Below are positions 1 to 11,562 of a stretch of DNA of 64,000 bases, in pieces. The position numbers and the translations under genes are program-made. Below the pieces are notes generated by a model that had not been told where the DNA came from, did not search any database, and saw only the letters and a list, made by a program, of their open reading frames with translations. The stretch is from Branchiostoma floridae. Taxonomy: Eukaryota > Chordata > Leptocardii > Amphioxiformes > Branchiostomatidae. The stretch's first letter is position 1. The number at the start of each line of letters is the position of its first letter. The stretch lies in the NCBI RefSeq assembly GCF_000003815.2, contig NC_049980.1, positions 4,110,370 to 4,174,369 on the forward strand. The letters run 5' to 3'.

Positions 1-135
1 CTACCGCGACCATTTTTTCATGACAGTAAGAGACTACAGAGCATGGTGCTACCGCGAACTTAAAACCACCGCGAAAAGTCCCTTTTCCCGCTACCGTGAA
101 ATTAAATCCCCGCGAACTTAAATACATTTACAGTA
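1..135. repeat. GCGG-rich MITE, partial
   Basis: Short blocks of the form 'ccgcgaactta' and 'ccgcgaaaagtcc' end in 'tttacagta'. The same blocks occur inverted at 39113-39323, where both terminal inverted repeats survive. Here one end is cut off by the window edge. No coding capacity. I recall this repeat as common in lancelet genomes; the match to the second copy is seen directly. Confidence 0.75.
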
Positions 136-867
136 TACAGTTTCGGTCTAAACATTGCCAAAAAATCTTTCAAGAATCATTTTAAAGGCAGATATGGAAA
201 AAAATGTCTGGGGTATTGGCCGACTGTACACTTGTACCAAATGTCAGGTCATTCGGTCCGGGAAGGACGGAGATGAATCGCCTTTAAGATTTAACAGGAG
301 AAGAAAGAAGAAAAAGCAGAAACGTTACGAATACAATATATTCAACCATACCTGTGGCATTGCTGAAATGTAATGAATAAGGTGGAAAATGAAATATATT
401 TCATTTGTCATTGTTGCTTAATTGAAATAAGCGGATTTTTCCAAAAAGTCGTCACAATTTTACCGCGAACTTTTACCATTTAGGAGATCACCAAAATACT
501 ATATTTCTACTAACATAAAATCCAGTCACTCATGATACAGTCGACGTCCATAATCCACAACCCTTTAAGAAGAATTCAACCTCAACAATGATAAACTTTA
601 ATTAGAAGTTAATGCTATGCAATCCATAATGCTACTGTCAATTTGAGACTGTACATGTGATTATCGTACGAGCATGAATTTGCATATAAAACACATTATT
701 ATCCCATCCTGTCACTTCACACCTCATAGCGGTGACGCGACCGGTTAGTGACATTTCACTTCGGGAGATATTTGACCTCGCGGTCACTCGGAGATGTTCC
801 GGTAAACTGAACGGCTGACCCCATCATCGCTACTGTTGATCCCGAGTGAAAGGCTGAAAGTCCCATG
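136..867. other. Unassigned stretch with a LINE-like 3' tail
   Basis: No gene is recognised. An open frame of 72 codons at 155-373 is lysine-rich with no family features and is probably chance. Around 640-690 the text 'gagcatgaatttgcat' followed by 'ataaaac' resembles the LINE 3' tail at 36600-36655, so it may be the degraded end of a non-LTR element. Confidence 0.4.
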
Positions 868-1130
868 GGGTGAGATCGCGTGGCGTAATAGGCAGCGTGT
901 TTGGCTCAGGTCCCAGGTTTGAATCGTGCCGTGTCACCGATCCTGTGCCCTTAGGAAAGGCAATGGACGCGAGTTTTTTTTTTTTTCACTTCACTTAGGG
1001 GAAAAATGAGTACGTAATTTCGGTTAGGCGCGTCCCTCGGATAAGACGTTAAATGGTTCCCTTGTCCACACCCAACGGACATTAAAGAACCCAGCACAAC
1101 TTTCCAAAAAGAGTATGGGCATACCTAAGT
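868..1130 (+). repeat. tRNA-derived SINE
   Basis: The left part has a pol III A-box-like 'tggcgtaatagg' and a B-box-like 'ggtttgaatc'. A body follows with 'gtgcccttaggaaaggca', 'cacttcactta' and 'cggataagacgttaaatgg'. The same order, inverted, is at 26918-27346 in better shape. The tRNA-like head cannot fold as a complete tRNA, so it is a retroposon, not a tRNA gene. Confidence 0.8.
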
Positions 1131-2493
1131 GTGCTATGTTGCAAATCCTTTTGTCTAGAGTAGACACTATACTTCAAATCACCCGAATGGAGGCCTGGCC
1201 AACTCCGTATCGTATCAACCATACGTTATTTTAAATCGTTCCTCCCCGTTTAACCCGGACTCCTGGAAGAATAGTGACGCATCAGTCACAAATGGAGATC
1301 CTTATCAATTCCATGAAAAGTGAAAATGTATGTACACATGTATGTGTTAGAAGCCAATATCAACTGAGCTGCCTGGTTTTGCCCTGTATTCAATTTCAAT
1401 AAATTAAAATCAAAAAACCAAACCAAACCATGCATATGGGACCTACCGCCGAACAGATACTGATCAGTGGTGGAGGTCCCACGAGAGATAACCTCAGCAT
1501 CCTTAACCAAAGGGGACAGGAAGGTTCGATTAACCAAATTCTGGTCATCTGAATCTTTTGACCTTCTGAAGCGATGTTACGGAACAATCACCTCAAAGTC
1601 ATCAACCAACCATCTCAAAGGCACCAAGCACTTGTTGTAATTCCTGTAGAATAAACAAAGGCTCACCACACTTTTCTCTGTGAAGTTCAATATTTTTGTC
1701 TCATAATCAGATATGTGTATTTGTATTACATTACAAGCAAGTCATTTATAATTGTCAGAAATGCTAGACAGTACGCATTTTCGTGCATTGCTAAAGCCAG
1801 AGGCAACCTAAGTAATAAATAGATTCAAAAATGCAATTCGTCTGGATAAGTAATACTGGATATGGAGATCTGTATGAAATTGATATCTGCTGCGCTATGT
1901 TTCCACATTTACATCATTATTTCATACTTTGAGCGGTTAAAAACGCGCAGAAACAAGCCGTGCTAGGTTTTCCTAAATATTGTAGTCCACAAAAATTAGG
2001 TCTTGATCCAGCCAGTAACCGCTTTCCGTCGACAATGTTCGTTAAGTTCCGGCCGCACACAGAAAGGTCACAGTAAACCAAGTGACTACTCGTCGGATTG
2101 GGTCGGGGAAGGTCGGGAGAAGTCAGACAGTGTCCGCGCCACTGTCGCATCAAATTTTGCTCCTTAAATAATCGTATTGAATGGGATAGAGTTGCCTTAT
2201 GTTATTACGTCGAAAAACGCCCCATAATTGAAACTTTCATAATTAAAATTCTACAGCTAGCCCTAACTCGGGCTATTATTGCTTAGGTTACCTTTAACTA
2301 GCTTGCAGAAAGCTAAACAGGGCCTCCTTGCCCTATCGGTCAATACATACTTGCAGCCCAACCCACGCCAATCGCACCACAATCATCCGAAGTCGTATAA
2401 ACCTATTTCCTTTAACAAGGATTGCTACAGGCACGCGTATTTTCCGTGAACAGTTCAAGATTGGAATCTGTTAACATACACTGTGACCACAAT
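1131..2493. other. Unassigned stretch
   Basis: No gene, structured repeat or splice-consistent exon is recognised. 'caataaattaaaatcaaaaaacc' near 1388-1410 may be a retroposon tail. The open frames here are short and lack recognisable domains. Confidence 0.35.
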
Positions 2494-2546
2494 ATCAGAG
2501 CCTGCCAACTTCAGGGAGAAAGTCCCTTGACTTGGCAGGTTCTGAT
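2494..2546. other. Long hairpin (53 nt), pre-miRNA-like or MITE remnant
   Basis: The 5' arm begins ATCAGAGCCTGCCAA and the 3' arm ends TTGGCAGGTTCTGAT. These pair over 15 positions with one G-T wobble. Pairing continues inward through GGGA/TCCC with two mismatches to a five-base loop (GAAAG). About 22 of 24 positions pair. The loop is shorter than in most animal pre-miRNAs. Function is unknown. Confidence 0.5.
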
Positions 2547-3000
2547 ACGAGCCCTACTGCACGTACAGCACCAGTTCCTGCATTTTCAAAAGGGATGTTG
2601 TACATACATGTTTGCATATCCAGATCCAGATCTACAACTGCCCTTCGACGCAACACACCAGCTTCGCAGGCACGCGGCGCGGCATCAGCTGGTTATATTA
2701 CACCGAAGGACCCGTCACACCTAACCTTTGCACATCTATCTGCAAGTATTGCTAAAAAAACATCCAGCGAATATCATACTGTGTTTGGTGATAACACATT
2801 TCACTCTATTACAATTCTTGGAAAATACGAGTTTTTGGACACATCAATTCTAGGTTGGTAACTCTGGTACTCGATGACTATTTCTTGTTCTATTGTGATC
2901 TGTGATCTGTGATTAGATACTTTTCAGTCGATACGTCTACCGCTTTATTGGTCATTTTGTAGCTCATGAAAGAGTTTGTTTCGAAGCCTGGTCAAACGGC

Positions 3001-3118
3001 TGCCCTCATCAGCATGGCGGCTCCCCATCAAAGTGTCTCTTCCCGTAATGAATATTCATGAAGGACAGGCTAGATAAAAGACGTCTCTAGAGGGTTTCCT
3101 GGAATCAACTTGAAGACG
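3001..3118. repeat. Duplicated ~100-bp segment, copy 1
   Basis: 'tctcttcccgtaatg' followed by 'gaaggacaggcta', 'tagataaaaga' and 'tctctagagggtttcctgga' recurs in the same order and orientation at 4336-4440. The two copies flank the N gap, so this copy may run into unsequenced repeat. No coding signal. Confidence 0.65.
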
Positions 3119-3744
3119 NNNNNNNNNNNNNNNNNNNNNNNNNNNNNNNNNNNNNNNNNNNNNNNNNNNNNNNNNNNNNNNNNNNNNNNNNNNNNNNNNN
3201 NNNNNNNNNNNNNNNNNNNNNNNNNNNNNNNNNNNNNNNNNNNNNNNNNNNNNNNNNNNNNNNNNNNNNNNNNNNNNNNNNNNNNNNNNNNNNNNNNNNN
3301 NNNNNNNNNNNNNNNNNNNNNNNNNNNNNNNNNNNNNNNNNNNNNNNNNNNNNNNNNNNNNNNNNNNNNNNNNNNNNNNNNNNNNNNNNNNNNNNNNNNN
3401 NNNNNNNNNNNNNNNNNNNNNNNNNNNNNNNNNNNNNNNNNNNNNNNNNNNNNNNNNNNNNNNNNNNNNNNNNNNNNNNNNNNNNNNNNNNNNNNNNNNN
3501 NNNNNNNNNNNNNNNNNNNNNNNNNNNNNNNNNNNNNNNNNNNNNNNNNNNNNNNNNNNNNNNNNNNNNNNNNNNNNNNNNNNNNNNNNNNNNNNNNNNN
3601 NNNNNNNNNNNNNNNNNNNNNNNNNNNNNNNNNNNNNNNNNNNNNNNNNNNNNNNNNNNNNNNNNNNNNNNNNNNNNNNNNNNNNNNNNNNNNNNNNNNN
3701 NNNNNNNNNNNNNNNNNNNNNNNNNNNNNNNNNNNNNNNNNNNN
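3119..3744. other. Assembly gap (626 N)
   Basis: Unbroken run of N. Open frames drawn across it have no information content. The odd length suggests an estimated rather than placeholder gap size. Confidence 0.99.
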
Positions 3745-4170
3745 GTGTGGTTTAATCGGATCGGAACAGGAATCCACAGACATGACAGACAGGCAGGTTT
3801 ACATAGACCGGTTGTAAATTTGATACTATTTTGCAAGAGGGCGTTCATGACCGGTCTCCCAATTTTAACCGCATCGAATCAAATGGGAATAGATTCGGGA
3901 TGCTCCGCCTTGTTTCTTGTCAACAGTACATGGTAATCTATATAATGAAGCTTACGTTATGTTGCATTTTTGGGGCTATCACTACACCGTTAGTAAGAAA
4001 CAAATAACTAGCAGCAAATTATGTTTGCAAATTGAGGCTGAAATATTTACATTACATTGTCATGCGGTGTATTTGAGAAAACAAAAAGATGGCGCGATTT
4101 TCGAAGATTGTGTAACGTGCTGGAAGAACGGATAAGCGACAGGCGTTCCCAGAATAGGGGATGCAGATAG

Positions 4171-4308
4171 CTAGAGGGGGAAAGTGGGAGAGGGGGAGAG
4201 GGAGAGAAAGGGAGGGAAAGAGAGGGGGAAAGAGGGGGAAAGAGAGGGGGAGAGAGGAAGAGAGAGAGAGAGAGGGGAGGGAGAGAGATAGAGGGGGAAA
4301 GAGAGAAA
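4171..4308. repeat. Purine-rich (G/A) simple repeat
   Basis: Almost pure A/G on the plus strand with irregular GGGA/GAGA runs. Open frames crossing it give Arg/Glu/Gly-rich (plus) or Ser/Leu/Pro-rich (minus) peptides, a product of composition. Confidence 0.95.
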
Positions 4309-4335
4309 AGGGTTTCAGCATAGCTTTACACTGCT

Positions 4336-4440
4336 TTCCTTCGAAGCCTCTCTTCCGTAATGACTACCCGTGAAGGACGAGCTAATAGATTAGATAAAAG
4401 TCTCTAGAGGCTTTCCTGGAATTAACATTTAAGACTGACC
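4336..4440. repeat. Duplicated ~100-bp segment, copy 2
   Basis: Second copy of the segment at 3001-3118, with 'tctcttccgtaatga', 'gaaggacgagcta', 'agataaaagtctctagagg' and 'ctttcctggaatta'. It has substitutions and a short insertion relative to copy 1. Confidence 0.65.
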
Positions 4441-4780
4441 CATTCCGGGAATCATTAGTCGCTATTGGTCTGCAATTAGAGACCTACATAAAGCTGAACC
4501 CCATTTTGATTTTTCCAGATCAATTTCATTTTAGAGTTACGTACAGTATAATACGTAACTGTAGGAGTACTAAATGTGCATAATTTCATACATTTAAAAA
4601 AAATCACGTTAGTTATATATGACATGTTACATACCTTTTTGATCACGTTTTAAAACATGCTTTTAGCCATACTGGACCTTTGACCTTCATTCATAGGTTG
4701 TTATAATATATTACTTCTTTGGGCATCTAATTTCACGCATTCATAAGACGTACGTTCTGGGTCCCCTTGAGGCATAACGA

Positions 4781-5008
4781 TAGTTCACCTTTATCCGTAG
4801 GGTACACCTTTATCCGTAGGGTAACCTATATCCGTTATGTATACAAATTGGGTATTTGGGGATCGTTAAGTCGATGGATGCTAGTTATACATTGCAATAT
4901 CTTGAGAATTTTAACAGTTGAAACCCACGTCGCTGACCGGAATTCTCTAAATACCCATTTTTTTTTAAAACAACGAATCTAGGTTACCCCACGGATTAAG
5001 ATGAACTA
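4781..5008. mobile_element. MITE, 'AGTTCACCTTTATCC' family
   Basis: The left end reads TAGTTCACCTTTATCC and the right end GGATTAAGATGAACTA, imperfect inverted repeats of each other followed inward by 'gtagggtaacctatatccg' and 'taggttacccc'. About 228 bp with no coding capacity. Relatives are at 16881 and 19745-19933. A TA target duplication is likely but cannot be proved here. Confidence 0.75.
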
Positions 5009-5561
5009 GTGTTACTTGTCAACGTTGTTATTTGGGGTGGGCTAACTCTTCGCAGACAAGGGCTGAATTAAGACGGGTTTATAATAGACGGGGCTTAATC
5101 ACAGGGGTATGGAGCGGCTGTCATTCAGCGCTAACTCAAGTGACCTAAATACGACAGTAATTGCCCCACGTGCAGTCGCTGAACTGTAAGGATATGAAAC
5201 ACTCTTTTGAAGGGCTCTTTTACCGACTCGACGTGTGTCTGTCCTCAAACATTCCATTCAACGTCCTATTCGAGGGACGTTCCTAAGGCCCCCATTCCAC
5301 TAGACGGCGATCGCGCTGCGCTCTCACTGCGACCTAAATAGGATATGTGTACCCTTCGCTTTCACACTGGGTATATCATACAAAACGTACAAGTGTGATT
5401 GAGAAGACAACAAAACACACAAAGTGTAAACAAATTCGTTTCTTTTCTATAGAAAATGCCTTTTCCAAGGACGCAAAGTCAGAGCATATTAGGCTACTCG
5501 AAACCAGGACATCTGTGCTTTGACACATTTCAATGATACCAAGGCATTATAATTGGCAGTT

Positions 5562-5565
<4 letters not shown>
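5009..5565. other. Unassigned stretch with a SINE scrap
   Basis: Only 'caacgtcctattcgagggacg' near 5260-5280 is recognisable. It matches, inverted, the SINE body segment 'cgtccctcggataagacgtt' at 1038-1055. The rest shows no gene or repeat structure that I can support. Confidence 0.4.

Positions 5566-5637
<72 letters not shown>
5566..5637. repeat. (AG)n microsatellite
   Basis: A pure dinucleotide run of about 36 units with no interruption. Confidence 0.99.
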
Positions 5638-5640
<3 letters not shown>

Positions 5641-6110
5641 GTTATGTAGAAATAAACGACATCTGTTGTTTAGCAGTCAGACTAAATATGGCTTGGTGAA
5701 TTTTTGTATCGATTCGTTCTGCACTATACAGTTTTGAGCTTTTTAGAGTTCCTTATGTTTCTACCATGTATTTCCTCTGCTGTATGTGGAAGGAGTTCAG
5801 GACTGAGCTTGTTCGCAAACTTCTTTCAATGTCAATCTTTCAGTGACCTAAGACCGGTTAGCTGAGTTCATCTGAGTTCACACTTTCTTGGCAAACCGTT
5901 TCATCTACGCGTTGTCAGATAACTGTGCGAAGTTGGCTAATGGAGTTGTGAACTCTATAAGATGGTACGTATGACACTGTGGGGTAACTGATGCAGTTGT
6001 GATCTTCAAACACACAGCGTGTCTAATGGTTTTCTCACGTTAACGCCCCAATGACATTTCTTCGCGGCTTGTAGAGTAGCCGGACCATTTGCTGGCGTGT
6101 GTGTCCTATT

Positions 6111-7213
6111 GAGGCCATTTTGAGTCGATTACATGGATGCGGTCCGACGGAGAATCAATTTAAAGTGTTTTTAACTATACTGTAAATCGTACAAAGCAGC
6201 TGCGAACTGAGATCAAGTGTATGCCATAAATGTACCAAAGAATCGGAAGCGAATACTGAAGTCATAGAATGTAAATGTCAAAGTTAAAGAAGAATGCGGA
6301 GGGGAAGTAGAATGAAACTTGCTGCTCATTGTGTTAGACACACATGTACTCGTACTAAAATCATAGCCCCTAAGTTGGTACTCCGGGAGCCTACAAAGAA
6401 AGAAGACATGGAAGACATAAAGCCAGTTACATCGACAACCTTATAGCTGACACAAACCTCTCTGATGTGAAAGAAATTCAGTCCCTGATAGAAGATAGGG
6501 TGGTGTGGAGGTGGCTTTCAACTTTAGTTAGAGCGGGAGCTCGACGAAAGTAGAGTAAAGTAAGAAAAGACGATGAAAAAGAACAAGAAAAAAGAATCTA
6601 TTGCTCAATATGTTTATAATCTATGTTTTCAGTTATTTGTTCAACCTTCCTAACTAGGGCTGGGTACCGGTACGGTGTACAGGTACAAAACCGGTTTTTC
6701 TCATTGGACCGGTCCCGAAAAACCGGACCTGAAAAAAAAAAAAAACGGTAGACCGGATGTTTGACCGATTGGAAAATGAGGGGTTACCGGTCTAGGCAAA
6801 TAACAAGAGCGAAGCAGAGTAGACTCAGAGTATAGTCGTTTTACCAACTTTTACGGTCAATCTTACAGGGGTAGTTAGCCTTGTAGGATTTTTAAAACGC
6901 TAATGGGAGTCGAATACTACACAAAACAAATTTCTTTGTAGCCAAATGGACCATTGTTTTGAGTATCGTCCATTCACAAGTTTTCACTTATTGAATCAGG
7001 CCCAGGTTCAGGTCTGGACCTGGACATGATCCTCTGGACCTGAACCGGACCTGGACCTGAATTTTCTGTACCGGTACCCATTCCTATTCCTAACCTTTTA
7101 GATTCTATATTGAATACAGCTTTCTTTCTTGCTCAACTTTTTTCTTCGCATGCTTGCATCAGTTTTTGTGCTTCCCAGTAATGTCATACATATGGTTGAA
7201 TCAACATTGCCTT
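6111..7213. mobile_element. MITE of the 'GGCCATGTTGATTTG' family, split by a hAT-type insertion
   Basis: Left end 'gaggccattttgagtcgatt' plus 'acatggatg'; right end 'atggttgaatcaacattgcc', the degraded inverted partner. The internal text ('gtaaatcgtacaaagcagct', 'ttatttgttcaaccttcc', 'gcttgcatcagtttt') matches the copy at 47722-48088. Removing the element at 6655-7086 leaves roughly 670 bp. Non-autonomous; no transposase frame. Confidence 0.75.
6655..7086. mobile_element. hAT-type MITE with intact 8-bp target duplication
   Basis: Begins TAGGGCTGGGTACCGGTAC and ends with the inverse of TAGGAATGGGTACCGGTAC, so 17 of 19 terminal bases match. The flanks 6647-6654 and 7087-7094 are both TTCCTAAC, an exact 8-bp duplication, which is the hAT superfamily signature. 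Length 432 bp, with 'ggacctgaaccggacctgg' subterminal motifs and no transposase. It sits inside an older MITE. Relatives: 36048, 47480, 57640 and 59103. Confidence 0.9.
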
Positions 7214-8580
7214 GCCGATTAACAGAATTGGCTGGAGGTCGGGTGGTCCTGTACTGTAGCCGGACTCTCTCGGGCTCACACAATACGACACACGTCAGTG
7301 GTATGGGGTATCTCTCATGATGCAGAAGCTGATGAAAAAGACGTCGGTATCTAGAGCTAGTCTCGCCGTAAGCCCTACAGTCGATCAGTCTCAGTGAGGT
7401 GAATAAATTGTACTTATAAAGGAGTCAGAAGGGAAAATGTACGATGGCCCGTAACGACACAGTGGAGAGATGCGCGTGTAGGTGCGGAGTGCGGAGCGCG
7501 AAAGCTTTGCATCCTGACATTGTAGAAAAAGAGTCTGTTAATGATACTGCTCTGTTGGATGGCACTGTAACGAAGTTAAAATTCTAAATACATCAAGCAC
7601 ACACTCGCAGCATGTTGGTATGTTACGCTGAAGGGCGGTTACATATATGTCGGATATAGCAACATCACAGTTACTGTAGAGCTTTTGGTTCCAATTAGTT
7701 GATGACTGGAAAACAGGTGGCCGGGCTAGATGGCGCATAGTGGTAAGGGATGGCGCTGAAGTAGCTCACAGAGGATGGGAGGTCAAGGAGGCTGAAAGAA
7801 GACACCGACGGCATGCGGCCATCGGTAAACAAGCCCCTTGAATTGAACTCTGGACTTAACATTAATAATTTGTCAAGTTGCAACGTTTTAGTTTATGCAT
7901 TTTGTATTTGATTTGTACCCTTTGTATTGTAACCGTCTAGGTTATCTTGGCGTAGTGTCGTAGTCTGTATAGACTGACTTAGGTCCGGACCATTCGTACG
8001 ATACCTTACCGATAGCTTAGCAGGGGTCCCCGACAGCTTCGCGCGCGTGTAGATGCTTCCCGACTTCGGGAAGGCTCATTAGCATATAACGCCATTTGGA
8101 AAATCGCGCTATATGTTTATGACTGCAAGCGCCATGGGTGTCCGGCGCCCTACGTTCTAGATCCCTCCCGACATCTCCACAGATATCGGTAAAAAAAACT
8201 GTGTGTAGATTGGGCCTTACAGAGTGAGAGAGAGGAAAAACCCCGGTGTAAGCATAGTTCAGGACATCTCTATTGAGGCTGGACTTTTTTTCGGAAGGGA
8301 CGTGACGTGGAACGTAGATCTCCCCCCTGTACAAAACATACCCAGCTTCTTAGAAAAACAAGATAACTTGCTGTCCTATCTATGTGCCACTAGGCACAAC
8401 AAGGATATGAACGAAGTTAATAAACGAACCGGCGGGAGATACTTATATCCAAACTTTAGCGATGGGTCGAGTCGGGAGCTAAATCTACGTCTGACTACCT
8501 AAGATGCCAGCGACAGACTTATCTGTATCAACTGTAGCTTAACAACAAAGGATGGCCCTAACGGACAAGGACACTGTAAC
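7214..8580. other. Unassigned stretch
   Basis: No gene is recognised. The longest plus-strand frame, 8224-8502 (92 codons), has no recognisable domain, no clear splice context and no repeated family. It could be chance or an unknown exon. Minus-strand frames at 7538-7883 and 8017-8334 are equally featureless. Confidence 0.35.
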
Positions 8581-8597
8581 TATTATCAATAAGAAGA

Positions 8598-8880
8598 TCA
8601 CATGAGGACAGCATTCAGCATTCTGAGAGGATTAAGGGAAAACAGGGCAGAGTGACCTTTGGCATAAAACACCATTTGGGACAAGAGCTCTCTATCAATC
8701 AGATCTGATGTGACCATACCAAATGATATACAAAAACTAAGGGACCAAACTCTTACCGAAAACAGTGGATGAGTAATACTGCGCCATGACATCTTCAGCT
8801 GCTTCCTCCCATCATTGGGGGTTTCGCCCCCTAGCAGGACCCCCTCCGGGAGGCGGGGCAGGCAGTGTGGCCAATACTGC
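8598..8880 (-). mobile_element. 3' untranslated region of the REL-type LINE
   Basis: Directly follows the stop codon of the retrotransposon frame on the minus strand. It contains a GC-rich hairpin built from 'ctcccggagggggtcc' and 'gggggcgaaacccccaat' near 8815-8855, likely recognised by the element's own reverse transcriptase. The exact end is unclear because no poly(A) or target duplication can be read. Confidence 0.55.
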
Positions 8881-10800
8881 CTAGTCATGACCTTTCCAAT
8901 CACGTTCATTGCTTTGAATCCAGATCCATCGTGATGAGCGTCCTGCTTCTTCTGTTAGTCTTCTGGTAGCATCTCTCCTCTTTTTCCCATTTACACCAAC
9001 TGCTCCTAGTGCCTTCCACACTGACTGGCCAATAAAGCCTCTGGTCCCGACCTCCACTGGGAAGCATTGTGTCTTCCATCCTTGGTCTTTGCAATTCTGA
9101 ACAAGTTCCTGATACTTCAAGGCCTTTCTTTCATGGGCTTCCTCTAGTCTCTCTTCCCATGGAACAGTCAGTTCCAGAAGGACTACTTGCTTTGTCTGAC
9201 TTGACTTCAGGATCACCTCCGGTCTTAGACTTGTTGTTACTACTTCTTCTGGAAAGATCAACTTCTTGTCTAGGTCGACTTGTAAGACCCAATCTTTTGC
9301 TGTGTTGAATATCCCTATATCTTTCCCTCTTTCCTTCTTTCCTTTCCTCGCTTCCCCCTCTCTCAAGAATCTGATGAACTGCGGCCCCTTTCTGACCTGT
9401 TGCTTGTTTCTCGTCCTTTCCTCTTCAAGCACTGCTGCCAATACCCTCAGCACCTTGTCGTGCCTCCACCGGTATCTTCCTTGGCTCAAGGCCACTGGGA
9501 ATCCTGACAGAATATGGCTCAATGATCCTCTTTTACCACACAGGCCACAGTTCTCCTCTTCTTGCATCCCCCACATTTTCTTGTTTGCTGGAGTGGGTAG
9601 AAGATTGTACACTGACTTAAGGAGGAATTGCAATCTCAGGGGCTCCCATCTGTTCAACTCTTTCCGCATTACCTTTCTGTCTTTGACTCCTTCCCATCTA
9701 GTCCATGCACCCTGACTACCTTGACTCACTGCCTGGGCCCTTCTAACTTCCTCCTCTTTCCTTCTAGTTTCTCTCTGTACCATGTCCCTTCTCTCTCTTG
9801 ACCCTGCTGTGCACCAGCTCTGGTGGTCAGTTTTCCCTGCTCCTAATCCCAGTCTGCCTTGGGCCACCACTCCCACTATGTCGCGATGTCTAAAACTACT
9901 CTTGGCCTCTTGTACTGCCTTTGCCACAGACCACTTCCGTCCTGACCTCAGTTCCACGCCTGTCTGACTGACATTTTCATCCCTACTCCCCTCTAAGGTC
10001 ATCAGGGCCCTTGTCTTGCACACCTTGAACTCTTCCACTACTGAGGTGAACGGTAACTGCAGTCTCGCCGTTCTGCTGTATAGGCCTAGTCTGGTAAAGC
10101 TTGGTGGGAGCCCCAGCCACTTCCGGAGATGTCTGCTAATCTTCCTCTCGACTTCTTCCACTGTGGTAAGGGAGATATCATACATCGTCATTGGCCATGT
10201 TATTCTGGGCAGCAGACCATACTGGTAACACCAGACCTTGAATTTCCCTGGTAGTTTGCTTTCTTCTATTGCCTTCAGCCCTTGGTTAACTTGCTGTCTG
10301 AATTCCTTTATGTTGTTCTGGTCTCCTAGTGATTTGTCAAACTTCTTACCAAGGCTTTTTATCGGTTGTTCGGTTACTGAAGGTATTCTTTCTCCTTGAA
10401 TTTCCAACTGGATCGTATTATTCAATCTTCCCTTCCTCACTACCAATCTTCTACACTTTCTTGCTTTAAACTTCATTCTTGCCCAGGTTGCGGCCTCCTC
10501 CAAACTCTTGAGCATCCACCTAGAACTCAGCACACTCTCAGTTGTGATTGTAAGGTCGTCCATAAAAGCCTTTAACGGCGGCTGTCTGACTCCCGAACTT
10601 TTTTGGGCCTCTACTCTGGCGCATAGTTGGCTTCATGACAAGGTTCATCGCTGCTACGAAAAGTATCACTGAAATTGTGCATCCGGTTATAATCCCCCTC
10701 TGTAGGCTCTGCCAAGCTGTAGTGTTCCCATTGACTGTGAATCTTATCTGTAGACCGTCCAGGTACTGGCTTATCACTCTAATACTTTTAAGGTCTGGTT
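8881..10800 (-). pseudogene. REL-endonuclease non-LTR retrotransposon, 5'-truncated and frameshifted
   Basis: Reverse transcriptase plus C-terminal nuclease of a LINE in the restriction-like-endonuclease group (R2/Hero-like; the exact clade is not resolved). The upstream piece (10538-10777) carries the RT signature GIITGCTISVILF. The frame then shifts by one base near the A/T run at 10599-10604, and a 560-codon frame continues from the FMDD catalytic box (Asp 2-3 of that frame). It keeps a thumb-like region (GLPGKF-type motif about 104-108), a zinc knuckle (C339, C342, H350, with Phe at 355 where the family has Cys), GRYRWRHD (362-369), and a nuclease core (RPE 447-449, then ELTVPWE at 464-470). 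Only the RT C-half remains: a stop codon lies just upstream of 10780 and unrelated sequence follows. The frameshift, missing knuckle Cys and RPE instead of RPD argue that it is dead. Confidence 0.85.
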
Positions 10801-10857
10801 AAGATCCAGTCAAATATTAGATATCAAGACAACCCATTTTAAGCCTTTTTTGCTATA

Positions 10858-11147
10858 TGAGAGGGGGAGAGAGATGAGGAGAGAGATGGAGAGAGGGTGT
10901 GAGAGAGGGGAGAGAGGAGACAGAGAGAGGGAGAGGAGAGAGAGGGAAATAGAGGGGAGAGAGAGAGGAGAGAGAGGGGAGAGAGAGGGGAGAGAGAGGG
11001 GAGAGAGAGAGAGGAGAGAGAGGTGAGAGAGGTGAGAGAGAGGAGAGAGAGGAGAGGGAGGGGAGAGAGGAGAGAGAGGGGAGCGAGAGGGGGAGAGAGA
11101 GGGGAGAGAGGAGAAAGTGGAGGGAGAGAGAGTAGAGGGGAGAGATA
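10858..11147. repeat. Purine-rich (GA)n-type simple repeat
   Basis: About 290 bp of almost pure G/A in irregular GAGAGGGGA units. The minus-strand open frame over it encodes only a Ser/Leu/Pro run and is not a gene. It abuts the truncated 5' side of the retrotransposon, so it may have been the insertion neighbourhood. Confidence 0.95.
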
Positions 11148-11562
11148 ACAACAGATTATTTTACAAACATGAGAGAAGAGTGATGTCTGTGCCCTTTTTT
11201 TAAGTCTTTGTCACAGTGAATTGGTCTAGTGGTCTACTATCCTCATCTTTAGCTAACGCAGCGTGCTCCCATGATTCATGTGATCCCCTTAAGGTGTACC
11301 AACTCCTTGGTACGTCCAGGTCTCTCCTGTACGATTTATCAATTCCCATCTACCAAAAACTAACAAATTATGAATGGCGAATGGTAATTTTCAAAAGCCT
11401 CTGGATAAAGCTTTAGGGACGATTTACAACTGAGATACTCAAAGTCCGAAAAGAGTGGTGGAAAAGTACTTCATTAACAAGCGAGTTGTTTTATTGATTG
11501 CACCCTGTTGGGCACTGATTTGGGATTCTTGAGCTTCCCAGATTTTTGATAACGAGTCAACT
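11148..11562. other. Unassigned stretch
   Basis: No gene or named repeat is seen. It immediately precedes the LINE tail frame and may contain more of that element in unrecognisable form. Confidence 0.3.

Noticed and set aside
3070-3848. Long open frames of ~240 codons on both strands
   Set aside because: They consist of the N gap with a few real codons at the ends.
8224-8502. 92-codon plus-strand frame
   Set aside because: No recognised domain, no splice partners and no Kozak-like context; length is within chance expectation.
9266-9715. 149-codon plus-strand frame
   Set aside because: Antisense shadow of the REL-type retrotransposon frame.
10810-11151. 113-codon Ser/Leu/Pro-rich frame
   Set aside because: It is the complement of a purine-rich simple repeat.
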